Source of the DNA: Francisella philomiragia subsp. philomiragia ATCC 25015
Lineage (GTDB): Bacteria > Pseudomonadota > Gammaproteobacteria > Francisellales > Francisellaceae
Assembly: GCF_000156715.1 (NCBI RefSeq)
Contig: NZ_DS999316.1
Span: 296,619 to 360,618, forward strand
DNA length: 64,000 bases
Reading direction: 5' to 3'
Shown: positions 9,479-19,116 of the stretch, piece after piece
Numbering within the stretch: position 1 is the first letter of the stretch
Layout: each line of letters opens with the position of its first letter
The notes under the pieces: generated by a model
Databases searched by the model: none
What the model was told of the DNA's origin: nothing
The model's input: the letters and a program-made list of their open reading frames with translations, nothing else
Position numbers and translations under genes: made by a program

Positions 9479-9874
9479 ATGAAAAAAATAGTGTCTATTT
9501 TTATACTGATATTTAGTACTTTAGCTCTTAATAGTTGTCTACTGATTGGTGCTGGAGTGTATGGTGTTGATCAGGCGGCATCATATTCAGAGAATCTTGA
9601 TTACTCAGTTGTAGAAGTTAATAAGGCTGTTCTAGATACTTTAGCAAAAATGCCAGGTGTAACCATAACTAAAAACATTATAACTAATCAAGCATCAGAG
9701 ATTGATGGTAGTGTAAATTCAAAGAGATTTAAAGGTACATTCAATATTAGTGTAGCTAGGATAGCTGAGAATTCATCAGCATTAACTATTAAATACGATA
9801 TATTTGGTGATAAAGTTCAGTCAAAAAGATTCCTCGAAAATGTAAAGTCAAACTTGCATAAGAGTTACAGTTAG
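9479..9874 (+). CDS. Small predicted lipoprotein, DUF3568-like
   Basis: 131-aa protein with a lipoprotein signal (MKKIVSIFILIFSTLALNSC, lipobox cysteine at residue 20). The mature part has LLIGAGVYGVDQAASYSENL and then an alternating beta pattern. It resembles the DUF3568 family of Francisella lipoproteins, recognised from memory. I chose ATG 9479, not the in-frame GTG at 9470, because AAG is spaced 8 bases from this ATG and the signal peptide then starts with MKK. It stands alone after rpoD and converges on lipB. Function unknown. Confidence 0.72.
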   Translation: MKKIVSIFILIFSTLALNSCLLIGAGVYGVDQAASYSENLDYSVVEVNKAVLDTLAKMPGVTITKNIITNQASEIDGSVNSKRFKGTFNISVARIAENSSALTIKYDIFGDKVQSKRFLENVKSNLHKSYS

Positions 9875-9896
9875 AAAAACTTCTCTTATAAGTCGT

Positions 9897-10514
9897 TTAT
9901 AGTTTGATTAACTCTATAAACTCATCGACATATTGCTTTTGTACTGTCTCGACATTTACTTTGTCAGAAAAATCAGATAATTGACACATTTGTAAATTTG
10001 TATAACCACATGGATTTATATAACTAAATGGCGTAAGATCCATTTTAGTATTTATAGCAATGCCGTGGTAGCTTTTACCTTGCTTTATTCTTAAGCCAAG
10101 AGAAGCTATTTTTTTGTTATTTATATATATGCCATGAGCATTTTCAATAGTATGAGAATTGAGATTATAATGCTTCTGAAGTATATTTGTACAAGCTTGC
10201 TCAACTATATCAACCAATTTCTTTGCGCCAAGTTTATTTCTTTTTATGTCTAGCAAAAAATATATTACAGCCTGACCAGGACCATGATAAGTAACTTGTC
10301 CACCACGATCAGTTTCAACAATTGGAATGTTATGTGTGTTTAGAATGTGTTCGGGCTTGCCATGCTTACCTTGTGTAAAGACACTAGGATGCTCAACAAG
10401 CCAAATCTCATCTTTAGTAATATCACTACGCTTATTTGTAAAATCAACCATATCTTTAAAAACTTTTGAATATGGTTGTAAACTTAAATTCTTTATTATG
10501 ATATTTTCTTTCAT
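9897..10514 (-). CDS. lipB: Lipoyl(octanoyl) transferase LipB
   Basis: Transfers the octanoyl group from octanoyl-ACP to the lipoyl domains of 2-oxoacid dehydrogenases and the glycine cleavage H protein. The signature [12 protein letters not shown] is at residues 70-81. The catalytic dyad is conserved as Lys135 (KIASLG) and Cys169 (INPCGY), the same numbers as I recall for the E. coli enzyme. It follows ybeD by 13 bases in the dacA-ybeD-lipB order, which is conserved in Gammaproteobacteria. Confidence 0.96.
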   Translation of the reverse strand: MKENIIIKNLSLQPYSKVFKDMVDFTNKRSDITKDEIWLVEHPSVFTQGKHGKPEHILNTHNIPIVETDRGGQVTYHGPGQAVIYFLLDIKRNKLGAKKLVDIVEQACTNILQKHYNLNSHTIENAHGIYINNKKIASLGLRIKQGKSYHGIAINTKMDLTPFSYINPCGYTNLQMCQLSDFSDKVNVETVQKQYVDEFIELIKL

Positions 10515-10527
10515 AAATATGAGTTTC

Positions 10528-10815
10528 TTATAGAACCATATGAACTTCTGGATGACTTGATATTTCTTTATAAATATTATCTAATTGCTCTTTACTATCA
10601 GCTGTAAATATTGCTGTTATAGATATATATTTTCCAGTTTTACTTTCTTTAGTATTAAAATCAATTTCACTATGTTTAGGTACATATTTTTCAAAAACTT
10701 TAAGAATAGCTTCTACAGTTTCTTTTTGAGGGTTTGCCATTATTTTAATTGGAAACTGGCAAGGAAATTCAAAAAAAGTTTCTGGTTGATTATTATTATT
10801 TTCTTCAGACATCAT
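10528..10815 (-). CDS. ybeD: YbeD family protein (DUF493)
   Basis: 95-aa protein with a ferredoxin-like ACT-type fold in the family. Typical features are [10 protein letters not shown] near the N-terminus, the central [20 protein letters not shown] and the C-terminal [12 protein letters not shown]. Its function is not well defined; a regulatory role linked to its neighbours has been proposed for homologs. Two consecutive ATGs (10815 and 10812) are possible starts. It lies 24 bases after dacA and 13 before lipB. Confidence 0.88.
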   Translation of the reverse strand: MMSEENNNNQPETFFEFPCQFPIKIMANPQKETVEAILKVFEKYVPKHSEIDFNTKESKTGKYISITAIFTADSKEQLDNIYKEISSHPEVHMVL

Positions 10816-10839
10816 AAATCCTCTATTTTGGTTATAAAA

Positions 10840-12174
10840 TTACCACCAACCTCTTTGTGATATATCATTCATAGATACTACCGGAACACTTGCTATTTTT
10901 TCTTTAGTATCACCAAGAGTTATTACAAGTTCGCCTACAGTTTGTCCTTTTTTAATTGGAGCTTTTATACCTGGAGTGAAGACTATACCTTGTTTTAAGA
11001 ATGGTATATATGTTTTAGGCACTGTTTGGTATATGTTTTGAGTTGAAGCGACTGTTATTTTTTGTCCGGCTTTAGCATTAGGAATATTATCTGCACTTAT
11101 CGTAACAGGTGAGTTAGCCTTGTATAGCAGAACATTTTCATATTTACTTATAGCATATCTTAGCAGTTTAGATGATTCTGAGTCTCTCTTAGCTGAACTG
11201 CTAGTACCAAGAACTACAGAAATGAATCTTTCACCATCTTGTTTCGCAGAAGAAACTAGACAGTAACCAGCCGCGTCCGTATGACCAGTTTTCATTCCAT
11301 CAGCACCATCAAAAGTAAATAGAAGTCTGTTTCTATTATTTTGAAGGACAAAATTGTCACCTTTAGGAAATAATTTAGAACACTTATCCTGAGCTTGAGA
11401 ATCCAATCCTTTAGCAGAGAAGCTTTCTAATACATTGCCACTAGAACGATCAAATTTTGGTAAGCATTGTTTACGGTCTGCAATGCTTACAGACTCTTGT
11501 TGTGTAGCATTCCATACCAAACCTCTATCATCATATATTTTATATGCATCTGGGAAGTTATATATGTAAGATCTAGCTAAAAGTGCCATATCATGAGCAG
11601 TTGTATATTGCTCACCACCAGGTAATCCATCTGGGTTGGCAAAATGAGTATTGTTCATGCCAATTGCTTTAGCTGTTTGGTTCATTAAATCTGTAAATGC
11701 TTCGGCTGTTCCACCAATATACTCAGCAAGAGCAATAGTAGCGTCGTTACCAGAGACTACATCCATACCTGTAACTAAGTTTTTGACAGAAACTTTAGCG
11801 CCTGCTTTTACATACATTTTAGATCCACCAGTAGAGGCAGCTTTCTCACTTATTGGTACCATGGTATCCCAACTAAGATTTCCTGCTTTGATTTCACTGG
11901 CAACAATATATGATGTCATGATTTTAGTTAAGCTTGCTGGAGGTCTTCTAACATCCATATTTTTTTGACTAACAATATCTCCAGTACGATAATTCATAGC
12001 TACCCATGCTGGTGCGTCTAATTCAATATTGACTGGTCTAACTATTATGTCTTTTTGTGCTAGTCCATTACCGCCATTAAAATATGGGTCTGAACTGGAT
12101 GAAATATTTGGAGCTGCAAAAGCAGTAGTGGCCACTAAACTAGCCGTCAACAAAGCTATTTTTTTAAATTTCAT
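10840..12174 (-). CDS. dacA: D-alanyl-D-alanine carboxypeptidase (PBP5/6 family)
   Basis: Periplasmic penicillin-binding protein that removes the terminal D-Ala from peptidoglycan pentapeptides. A signal peptide occupies residues 1-21 (MKFKK...TAFA). Active-site motifs are SLTK (residues 81-84), SGN in VVSGNDATIA (near 141), and KTG in MKTGHTDAAGYC (near 287). The C-terminal beta domain ends in RGWW, consistent with an amphipathic membrane anchor. At 444 aa it is longer than E. coli PBP5; a stretch around residues 225-265 with two cysteines looks like an insertion. Confidence 0.95.
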   Translation of the reverse strand: MKFKKIALLTASLVATTAFAAPNISSSSDPYFNGGNGLAQKDIIVRPVNIELDAPAWVAMNYRTGDIVSQKNMDVRRPPASLTKIMTSYIVASEIKAGNLSWDTMVPISEKAASTGGSKMYVKAGAKVSVKNLVTGMDVVSGNDATIALAEYIGGTAEAFTDLMNQTAKAIGMNNTHFANPDGLPGGEQYTTAHDMALLARSYIYNFPDAYKIYDDRGLVWNATQQESVSIADRKQCLPKFDRSSGNVLESFSAKGLDSQAQDKCSKLFPKGDNFVLQNNRNRLLFTFDGADGMKTGHTDAAGYCLVSSAKQDGERFISVVLGTSSSAKRDSESSKLLRYAISKYENVLLYKANSPVTISADNIPNAKAGQKITVASTQNIYQTVPKTYIPFLKQGIVFTPGIKAPIKKGQTVGELVITLGDTKEKIASVPVVSMNDISQRGWW

Positions 12175-12229
12175 AATTTTCCTCTTTAAAATCTTATTAA
12201 AGTGTAATTTGTAAATAATATCTCACAAC

Positions 12230-12258
12230 ATTTTAATATTTATAGGTTATAAATACAA
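12230..12258 (-). promoter_or_regulatory. Candidate dacA promoter
   Basis: On the minus strand, TTGTAT (12253-12258) and TAAAAT (12230-12235) are separated by 17 bases, giving a leader of about 50 bases before dacA. The hexamer matches are 4/6 and 5/6. AT-rich DNA makes chance matches likely. Confidence 0.42.
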
Positions 12259-12330
12259 AGGTTTTTATGATAGACTGTTTTGTAGTGTATCAAGCGTTTA
12301 TGCTTTAGCAAAAATATAGGAGAAATTGTT

Positions 12331-12852
12331 ATGCTAAAAAATATACCTTGTGGAAAAGATGTTCCTAATGATTTCAATGTTGTAATTGAAATACCTCAAG
12401 ATAGTGATCCGATAAAATATGAATTTGACAAAGATAGTAATATGATTGTAGTTGATAGATTTATGTCATCTACAATGAGATATCCATGTAACTATGGTTT
12501 TGTTCCAAATACTCTTTATGATGATGGAGACCCTATTGATGTATTAGTTTTAGCTCCATATCCATTGGCAGTAGGTTGTGTGATTAACTGTAGAGCTGTT
12601 GGTGTTTTCAAAATGGAAGATGACGGTGGTGTTGATGCAAAAATTATTGCAGTACCAAGCTCTAAGCTAACTAAAGAATATGATCACATTAATGATGTTG
12701 ACGACTTACCGGTAACGTTAAAACAAAGAATCGAACATTTCTTTACTCATTATAAAGATCTAGATTCAGGTAAGTGGGTAAAAGTTGATGGTTGGGATAA
12801 TGCTGCTTTTGCTAAGCAAGAAATCAAAAAATCTGTCAGTAACTATAAATAA
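12331..12852 (+). CDS. ppa: Inorganic pyrophosphatase, family I
   Basis: Soluble Mg-dependent enzyme that hydrolyses pyrophosphate and pulls biosynthetic reactions forward. The signature is GDPIDVLVL (DDGDPIDVL, metal-binding aspartates) near residue 66-74. Other family segments are [11 protein letters not shown] and the C-terminal [16 protein letters not shown]. Length of 173 aa is typical of bacterial hexameric enzymes. AGGAG precedes the ATG by 8 bases. It is divergent from dacA across 156 bases. Confidence 0.96.
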   Translation: MLKNIPCGKDVPNDFNVVIEIPQDSDPIKYEFDKDSNMIVVDRFMSSTMRYPCNYGFVPNTLYDDGDPIDVLVLAPYPLAVGCVINCRAVGVFKMEDDGGVDAKIIAVPSSKLTKEYDHINDVDDLPVTLKQRIEHFFTHYKDLDSGKWVKVDGWDNAAFAKQEIKKSVSNYK

Positions 12853-12892
12853 TTTCTTCATTTGTTTTAAATATTTTAGTCTCTGAATCATT

Positions 12893-12901
12893 TGTGATAA
12901 T
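12893..12901 (+). promoter_or_regulatory. Candidate extended -10 element for kdsC-lptCAB
   Basis: TGTGATAAT (TG, one base, GATAAT) lies about 40 bases upstream of kdsC without a clear -35. It could give the LPS-export genes a promoter separate from ppa. Confidence 0.33.
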
Positions 12902-12939
12902 ATTTCTAATTGAATCAAATATTCTTTTTAAGCTTAATA

Positions 12940-13479
12940 ATGAAAATAGATAAACAGAAAAATATTAAATTAGCAATTTTTGATGTTGATGGTGTTCTCA
13001 CTGATAGTAGAATAATAATTTCAAATGATGGTAATGAATTTAAGAACTTCAATGTCAAAGATGGACTCGGCTTAGTCCTGCTTCAAAAGTTAGGTATTAG
13101 AGTAGCTATTATAACTGGCAAAGAATCAAAGATTGTTCATGATAGATTTGTAAGTTTAGGTCTGGATGCTGAAGATATTTATCAAGGGCAAAAAAATAAA
13201 ATTAAGGCATACGAAAACTTAAAAAATAAGTATGATTTAAATGATCAAGATATTGCTTATATGGGTGACGATCTACCAGATCTTATTTTGATGGATAAAG
13301 TAGGCCTATCAGCAACACCTTTTGACTCTATAGCAATAGTAAAAGAATATGCAGATTATGTTTGTCAAAATAATGGTGGTAATGCTGCAGTTAGAGAGTT
13401 TTGTGACTATATTATCAAGCATATGGGATTACATAATAAAATCATTAATGACTTTTTAGAGTTTGGCGGAGTGAAATAA
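12940..13479 (+). CDS. kdsC: KDO 8-phosphate phosphatase KdsC
   Basis: HAD-family phosphatase that converts 3-deoxy-D-manno-octulosonate 8-phosphate to KDO for LPS core synthesis. Motif I is FDVDGVLTDS (nucleophilic Asp), motif II is IITGKES and motif IV is YMGDDLPDL. I start it at ATG 12940 (179 aa), because the in-frame TTG at 12910 would add ten residues absent from the family. It is followed after 8 bases by lptC, the usual kdsC-lptC-lptA-lptB order, linking KDO supply to LPS export. Confidence 0.94.
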   Translation: MKIDKQKNIKLAIFDVDGVLTDSRIIISNDGNEFKNFNVKDGLGLVLLQKLGIRVAIITGKESKIVHDRFVSLGLDAEDIYQGQKNKIKAYENLKNKYDLNDQDIAYMGDDLPDLILMDKVGLSATPFDSIAIVKEYADYVCQNNGGNAAVREFCDYIIKHMGLHNKIINDFLEFGGVK

Positions 13480-13487
13480 GGATAAAG

Positions 13488-14123
13488 ATGAAGTTCTTCA
13501 CTAAATATTCTTTATTTGCGAATGTACTCTCAATAATAATTATCATATTTGCTATGCTTTATATAAGTTATAATGCTCTAGATGGTGCAAAACCTCTTAA
13601 AAGCAATCAACAAAAAAATCGAGTTGAATTAAAGGCATTTGATTTTACTTATAATAAGTATGATGTAAAAGGTAATTTAGCTACAAACTTTTTTTCTAAA
13701 GAGTTAAGGCGTTATATCAATCAAGATTTATTTATGATTGATCTTACTGAAAAAAGTTATGATAGTAAAACTGGTAAGTTGCAATGGCAAGTTAAATCTA
13801 AACATGGTTATATTCAACAGTTTACAGGGCAGAACTTGACTCACTTATATGATGGTGTTGATTCTATTATATACACTAATGACAACTCAGTAGACTCTCA
13901 AAATAATAAAAAGTCTGATTCAACATCTTTAGATAAGATTTTTATTAAAACGTCAGAGATGTTTTATAACTCAGGTTCAAAAGACTTTTATAATGCTAGA
14001 TTTACAAAAATGTACGATCCCGAAACTGGTAATAATACAACAGGCATAGGAGTAACTGGCAACTCAAACTCAAAGGTTATAAGACTTGGACAGAATGTAA
14101 GGAGCTACTATGCGTCGAGTTAG
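13488..14123 (+). CDS. lptC: LPS export ABC transporter periplasmic protein LptC
   Basis: Single-pass inner-membrane protein that receives LPS from the LptBFG extractor and hands it to LptA. Residues about 10-28 form the membrane anchor (NVLSIIIIIFAMLYISYNAL), followed by a periplasmic beta-jellyroll with a family-like FDFTYNKYDVKGNLATNFFSKELRRY. Sequence identity in this family is low, so position carries weight: it lies between kdsC and lptA. AAGGA precedes the start. Confidence 0.88.
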   Translation: MKFFTKYSLFANVLSIIIIIFAMLYISYNALDGAKPLKSNQQKNRVELKAFDFTYNKYDVKGNLATNFFSKELRRYINQDLFMIDLTEKSYDSKTGKLQWQVKSKHGYIQQFTGQNLTHLYDGVDSIIYTNDNSVDSQNNKKSDSTSLDKIFIKTSEMFYNSGSKDFYNARFTKMYDPETGNNTTGIGVTGNSNSKVIRLGQNVRSYYASS

Positions 14124-14985
14124 ATTGATTGTGGCAATTTTTCTCTCGTTTACATCATATGCCTTTTCAGATGTAAGCGAAAATCAGATTGATAGTAGTC
14201 TCCCAATGTATGATGCTGCACTTCAAGAAGATAATGTTGCTGATAATGAAAAAGAAGATAATTCGCCTACTAATAGTCTAAAGGAGTATGGTCCTGTTAC
14301 TATATGTTCTGATAGTGTCACCTATGATGATAATCAGCGTATAATTACTTATTTAGGTAATGTATTTGTGATGCAGATTCATAATAATCATATTCTTTGT
14401 CATAAGCCTACAACACCTAAAGATAATATTGTTTATTTTGAAAGAGATCCTTCACTTACTCTAGAACAATTACAACAAAGTTGGCTATCAACAGCTAAAA
14501 AACTTTGTGCTGAGCAAAAAGAGTGTAACTTTATATCTGGTCAAAGACTAGTAATAAATTTAGATGATAAAAAGAAGCTAAAAACATTTACTATGATTTC
14601 GGATGATAATCATAATTCTCAATTTTATACTTATCCTACAAACTCGAATCCTGATTATAATACAGTCAAGACTGCGACTAGGGGTCCTGTTGAAGGTCAA
14701 TCAAAGATGGTAATTTATCATGTGAATGATAAGCATCTAGAAATGTATAGAAAGGCTGTAGCTTATCAAAATGATAATGTTTACAAAGGTGAAAAAGTAA
14801 TCTTTGATATTGATCACGATTTAATATCTATTCCAGGTAGTGAAAATAGAAGGTCTACAATAATCTTAGATGGGGTACAAAAACAGACTAGAATTGATAC
14901 TGGACTTACACCTATTAGTGATTATGGTAAAGATAGACAAAAAGGAAGTGTAACAGGATTGAACACTTATAACACCAGTACATAA
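14110..14985 (+). CDS. lptA: LPS transport periplasmic bridge protein LptA
   Basis: Periplasmic OstA-domain protein that polymerises into the LPS bridge between LptC and LptD. A signal peptide is at residues 1-20 (RRVRLIVAIFLSFTSYAFS). The OstA repeats begin near ITICSDSVTYDDNQRIITYLGNVFV, and a second copy is at KAVAYQNDNVYKGEKVIFDI. At 291 aa it is about 100 residues longer than E. coli LptA; the extra part includes an acidic linker (25-55) and a central insertion. It overlaps lptC by 14 bases, with AAGGAG inside lptC. Confidence 0.87.
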   Translation: MRRVRLIVAIFLSFTSYAFSDVSENQIDSSLPMYDAALQEDNVADNEKEDNSPTNSLKEYGPVTICSDSVTYDDNQRIITYLGNVFVMQIHNNHILCHKPTTPKDNIVYFERDPSLTLEQLQQSWLSTAKKLCAEQKECNFISGQRLVINLDDKKKLKTFTMISDDNHNSQFYTYPTNSNPDYNTVKTATRGPVEGQSKMVIYHVNDKHLEMYRKAVAYQNDNVYKGEKVIFDIDHDLISIPGSENRRSTIILDGVQKQTRIDTGLTPISDYGKDRQKGSVTGLNTYNTST

Positions 14986-15003
14986 TTTTAAGAGTGGTTT
15001 AAA

Positions 15004-15735
15004 ATGGAAAAATATACATTAGAAGCAAAAAGATTGGGTAAAAAGTATGGTGCTCGCTGGGTAGTAAATAATGTATCTATGAAAGTTTCAACAGGTGAAA
15101 TTGTTGGATTACTAGGTCCTAATGGTGCAGGAAAAACTACGTCTTTCTATATGATTGTTGGACTTGTTGCTGCTACACGTGGCAAAGTACGCATGGGTGA
15201 TGAAGATGTAACAAAAATGCCAATTCACTTAAGAGCACGAAGAGGGTTGGGATATTTACCCCAAGAGGCTTCTGTATTTAGAAAGCTAAGTGTAGAAGAT
15301 AATATTATAGCTATATTAGAAACTCGTAAAGAGCTTAATAAAGTCCAAATTGAAGAAAAACTTAATGAACTTTTAGATGAGTTTAGTATTCAACATATTC
15401 GCAAAAGTTTGGGTATGAGTTTATCTGGTGGAGAGCGAAGAAGAGTTGAAATTGCAAGAGCTCTAGCTATGGACCCCAAGTTTATTCTCCTCGATGAACC
15501 ATTTGCAGGGGTTGACCCAGTTTCTGTAATTGAAATTAAAGAAGTTGTAAGACATCTTAAAGATAGAGGGATAGGTGTATTAATTACAGACCATAATGTA
15601 CGTGAGACGCTTGATATTTGTGAAAGAGCATATATTGTGAATGCTGGAAATATGCTAGCTGCTGGCTCACCAGAAGAAGTCTTAGCTGATGAGACCGTTA
15701 GAAAAGTATATCTTGGAGAAGATTTTAAATTGTAA
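15004..15735 (+). CDS. lptB: LPS export ABC transporter ATPase LptB
   Basis: Cytoplasmic ATPase that powers LPS extraction by LptFG. Walker A is GPNGAGKTT (near 38-46). The ABC signature is LSGGERRR. Walker B with catalytic glutamate is [13 protein letters not shown], and the H-loop is ITDHNVRET. Length of 243 aa matches E. coli. It follows lptA by 18 bases. Genes for LptF and LptG are not in the window, while lptE is at 62738-63289. Confidence 0.97.
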   Translation: MEKYTLEAKRLGKKYGARWVVNNVSMKVSTGEIVGLLGPNGAGKTTSFYMIVGLVAATRGKVRMGDEDVTKMPIHLRARRGLGYLPQEASVFRKLSVEDNIIAILETRKELNKVQIEEKLNELLDEFSIQHIRKSLGMSLSGGERRRVEIARALAMDPKFILLDEPFAGVDPVSVIEIKEVVRHLKDRGIGVLITDHNVRETLDICERAYIVNAGNMLAAGSPEEVLADETVRKVYLGEDFKL

Positions 15736-15767
15736 TTGATTACATGATTCATAATAGGAAATAAATT

Positions 15768-16364
15768 ATGCAAATTGATCTGACAAAATCAAAAGTAGTT
15801 TGTGTTGGTAGGAATTATGTTGAACATATTCATGAGCTAAATAATGAAGTTCCAGAGAGCCCAGTCATATTTATCAAGCCTAATTCGAGCATATCTAAAA
15901 ATCTTAGATTATCATCAGCTAGAGAAATTCATTATGAATGTGAGATAGTTTTTGCATTTGATCATGATTCAAATATAAAAGCAGTAGGTTTAGGCTTAGA
16001 TTTAACTGATAGAAATTTACAATCAAAACTTAAAGCAAAAGGACTACCATGGGAATTAGCTAAAGCTTTTGATAATAGCGCTGTGATTAGCGAGTTTGTT
16101 AAGATTAATAATCAGGATATTGAGTTTCTAAACTTTAAAGCATATAAAAATAACTCCTTAATTCAGCAAGGTAGCTACGATTTAATGATTTATAAACCTC
16201 AACAAATTATAGATTTTTTAAGGCAAAATGAGATATCTGTGGCTGAAAATGATTTACTAATGACAGGAACACCCAAAGGTGTTGGAGTAGTAAATGAGGA
16301 TGATAAATTTAGAATAGAACTCTTTTGTAAAGATAGAAAAATATTAGAAACAACTTTTGGATAA
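15768..16364 (+). CDS. Fumarylacetoacetate hydrolase family protein, short form
   Basis: 198-aa FAH-fold protein. It begins with VVCVGRNYVEHIHELN and VIFIKPNSSI and ends with LLMTGTPKGVGVV, the typical opening and closing motifs. The metal-site region is YECEIVFAFD with two acidic residues. Such short proteins often act as acylpyruvases or oxaloacetate decarboxylases; the substrate here is unknown. It is co-directional with lptB (32-base gap) and followed 7 bases later by the phosphorylase/esterase fusion. Confidence 0.85.
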   Translation: MQIDLTKSKVVCVGRNYVEHIHELNNEVPESPVIFIKPNSSISKNLRLSSAREIHYECEIVFAFDHDSNIKAVGLGLDLTDRNLQSKLKAKGLPWELAKAFDNSAVISEFVKINNQDIEFLNFKAYKNNSLIQQGSYDLMIYKPQQIIDFLRQNEISVAENDLLMTGTPKGVGVVNEDDKFRIELFCKDRKILETTFG

Positions 16365-16371
16365 ATAACAT

Positions 16372-18204
16372 ATGTGGGCAATTGTAGGAAGCAGTGGTTT
16401 TGAATCTTTTGATGATTTTGAGATTATAGAGGAACTATCACGAGAAACTCCATTTGGGTTGTGCTCAAATGGCCTCTTTAAAATAAAAATAGAAGATAAA
16501 GAAGCATTATTCCTAAATAGAACTGGCTTAGGTCAGAATATATTACCACATCAAATAAACTACAAAGCGAATATATATGCTTTGAAAAAATATGGTGCTA
16601 CTTCTATAATTGCCTTATCTTCAGTTAGAAGTTTAAGAGAAGAGTTAAAACCTGGAGATATGGTTATTCCATATCAGTTCATTGATAGAACAAAATCTTT
16701 ACGAGAATTTACTTTTTGTGAGCAGGGACTACTTAACTATGTATCTCTTTCAAAACCTATAACAGAGAGTATAGCTGAAGAAATTAGAGCAAAAAAACAA
16801 GAATTTGATTTTGATATTCATTTTAAGCAGAGCTACGTATGTATAGAGGGACCACAGTTCCCTACTATAATAGATGCTAAATGCTTCCAGAGTATGGGAG
16901 GTGGTGTCATAGGTATGACAGCATTTCCAGAGTTTGCTTTAGCAAGAGAAGCTGGGCTTAACTATATTAGCTGTAACTTTATCGTTGACTACGTGCCTTG
17001 GTCTTATGATGTTAGAAATCTCTATAACGTTTTAGAAATAAGAGAAACAAACAATCTTAAAGCAGAAAAACTAGTTAAGTGGTTAGTAAATAATTTACCT
17101 TTTTATGCTGAAAATGATTGTCATGAGCTTGGTATTGCTCGATATTTATCAACACCTATTGAGTCGTTATCTCCAAATAAAAAAGAATGGCTTAAAGTCA
17201 TAGCTAGAGATAATTCTGAACATGAAGAAGCTCTTGAAGCTGAAATTCTTAAAAAAGTTCCAGACTTATATGGTGGTATCAAGACTATACCTGCTAAACT
17301 ACAGGATTTATTAACTTTCATTAGTAAGTTTGACAGAGATGGCAATCGTCAAGATATTGATACCACAAGAAAGGCTGCTGCATCACTAGGGTTATATAGT
17401 TATCCTAAAGTGGATCTTGAGAGTGTTGAAGATATTGAAATTACACATGATGATGGTCACAATATCCCTGTTAGAGTATATAATCCTAAAGTTGATGAGA
17501 AACTTAAGGTAATAATTTTTTCTCATGGCGGAGGATTTGTATCAGGTACACTTGATTCATTTGATGCTTTTTGTCGTAAGCTTGCATTGACTACCAATAG
17601 GATTGTTTTTGCGGTTGATTATCGTCTTGCACCTGAACATAAATTTCCAGCTGGTCTAAATGATGTCGAGTTTGTTGCAGAGTATGTTTATCAGCACTCT
17701 AAAAGGCTAGGAGTTTCTCGTAAGAAATTTACTTTAATGGGTGATAGCGCAGGAGCTAATTTGACAGTTTTGGCAACTTATAATCTACTTCAGAAAGGTA
17801 GTGTTAAAATTGGGAATAATATTATCCTATATCCATCTGTAGATTTATCGCATATGCCTACGAAATCGCTTGAAGACTATTCTAGTGGCTATATTTTAAC
17901 TAAAGCAAAAACAAAATGGTATTCTGAGTTGTACGTGCCTGAAGGTATGGACAAATGTTCTCCAGAAATATCTCCATTTTATATTAAAGAATTGGATAAT
18001 ATGCCGAGAACATTAGTTATGACAGCAGGATATGACCCTTTAAAAGACGAAGGGCTGTTATTCGCTGAAAGACTTCTTAGACATGATGTTGAGGTACAAC
18101 ATTATCACTTTGATAGTTTAGTACATGGTTTTATCAATTTCTCAAAATTGATTCCAAAAGAGATGGAAATACTTCATTCTAGAGTTGTTAAATTTCTTGG
18201 CTAA
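16372..18204 (+). CDS. Fusion: MTAP-like nucleoside phosphorylase + HSL-type alpha/beta hydrolase
   Basis: 610-aa two-part protein. Residues 1-240 follow methylthioadenosine phosphorylase: VGSSGF at 5-10, [44 protein letters not shown] (158-165) and [16 protein letters not shown]. From memory of human MTAP, the adenine-contacting pair Asp-x-Asp is Asp206-Tyr-Val208 here, so the second aspartate is lost. Residues about 330-610 are a hormone-sensitive-lipase-family esterase: HGGG at 385-388, GDSAG with Ser459, DPLKDEG with Asp555, and His585. The reading frame is continuous with no start signal between the halves. Substrates of both parts are unknown. It lies 2 bases before truA. Confidence 0.82.
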   Translation: MWAIVGSSGFESFDDFEIIEELSRETPFGLCSNGLFKIKIEDKEALFLNRTGLGQNILPHQINYKANIYALKKYGATSIIALSSVRSLREELKPGDMVIPYQFIDRTKSLREFTFCEQGLLNYVSLSKPITESIAEEIRAKKQEFDFDIHFKQSYVCIEGPQFPTIIDAKCFQSMGGGVIGMTAFPEFALAREAGLNYISCNFIVDYVPWSYDVRNLYNVLEIRETNNLKAEKLVKWLVNNLPFYAENDCHELGIARYLSTPIESLSPNKKEWLKVIARDNSEHEEALEAEILKKVPDLYGGIKTIPAKLQDLLTFISKFDRDGNRQDIDTTRKAAASLGLYSYPKVDLESVEDIEITHDDGHNIPVRVYNPKVDEKLKVIIFSHGGGFVSGTLDSFDAFCRKLALTTNRIVFAVDYRLAPEHKFPAGLNDVEFVAEYVYQHSKRLGVSRKKFTLMGDSAGANLTVLATYNLLQKGSVKIGNNIILYPSVDLSHMPTKSLEDYSSGYILTKAKTKWYSELYVPEGMDKCSPEISPFYIKELDNMPRTLVMTAGYDPLKDEGLLFAERLLRHDVEVQHYHFDSLVHGFINFSKLIPKEMEILHSRVVKFLG

Positions 18205-18206
18205 TT

Positions 18207-18983
18207 ATGAAAAATTATCTACTACAAATTGAGTACTTTGGTAAAAACTATTGTGGCTGGCAAAGACAGTCCCATTCACCAAGTATTCAAGAAGAGTTAG
18301 AAAAAGCACTCTCAAAAATTGCAAATCAAAATATAGAAGTTACTTGTGCAGGGCGAACTGATACCGGAGTTCATGCGACTTCGCAAGTTGTTAACTTTCA
18401 TTCAGATGCAGATAGGAATCTTAGTTCTTGGATGAGGGGAACGAATGCTCTTTTACCACAAGATATTAAAATACTGGATATTAAAGTAGTTGATAATGAT
18501 TTTAATTCTAGATTTACAGCGAAAAATAGAACCTATAATTATATTATCTATAATTCTCTAATTAGCTCACCAATATTCGCAGAACACTGCTTGTGGGAAA
18601 ATCGTCAGCTAAATATAGATAAAATGAATCAAGCTTGTAAATACTTATTAGGTGAGCAAGATTTTACATCTTTTAGATCATCTCAATGTCAGTCAAACAC
18701 ACCATTTAGAAATATTCAAAAAGCTGAGTTTATTAAACAGGGAAGTTTTATAGTATTTGAGGTTGTTGGCAATGCTTTTTTGCACCATATGATTAGAAAT
18801 TTTATAGGCTCTTTACTAAAAGTAGGTTTAGAATTTGAATCTCCAGAATGGATTAAGCTAGTATTAGAAGCTAAGGATAGGACAAAAGCCGCTGAAACAG
18901 CTAAAGCACACGGTCTATATTTTGTTGGAGTTGAGTATCCTGGGTTTAGCTTTAGACGTCGAGTCATAGAGCTTTTTTATTAG
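18207..18983 (+). CDS. truA: tRNA pseudouridine(38-40) synthase TruA
   Basis: Isomerises uridines 38-40 in the anticodon arm of many tRNAs. The catalytic aspartate lies in [11 protein letters not shown] (near residue 52). Other family motifs are the N-terminal [23 protein letters not shown] and [13 protein letters not shown]. Length of 258 aa is normal. It starts 2 bases after the fusion gene, indicating co-transcription. Confidence 0.96.
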   Translation: MKNYLLQIEYFGKNYCGWQRQSHSPSIQEELEKALSKIANQNIEVTCAGRTDTGVHATSQVVNFHSDADRNLSSWMRGTNALLPQDIKILDIKVVDNDFNSRFTAKNRTYNYIIYNSLISSPIFAEHCLWENRQLNIDKMNQACKYLLGEQDFTSFRSSQCQSNTPFRNIQKAEFIKQGSFIVFEVVGNAFLHHMIRNFIGSLLKVGLEFESPEWIKLVLEAKDRTKAAETAKAHGLYFVGVEYPGFSFRRRVIELFY

Positions 18984-19055
18984 TCTAATAATTTAGTTTT
19001 CTATGAAAGTCTTATACGACTATATATTTAATATTATTTTTATCACTAAAAGCTA

Positions 19056-19084
19056 ATTACAATCAAATTCATTTAGGTTAAAAT
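19056..19084 (+). promoter_or_regulatory. Candidate guaA promoter
   Basis: ATTACA (19056-19061) and TAAAAT (19079-19084), spaced 17 bases, sit just upstream of guaA. The matches are partial (4/6 and 5/6). No purine riboswitch fold was recognised in the 133-base gap. Confidence 0.33.
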
Positions 19085-19116
19085 ATCCTTTTAAGAAAAT
19101 ATTTATTTCTATAAAA

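Noticed and set aside
12910-12939. N-terminal extension of KdsC from a TTG codon
   Set aside because: The ten extra residues are hydrophobic and not part of the family; ATG 12940 fits better.
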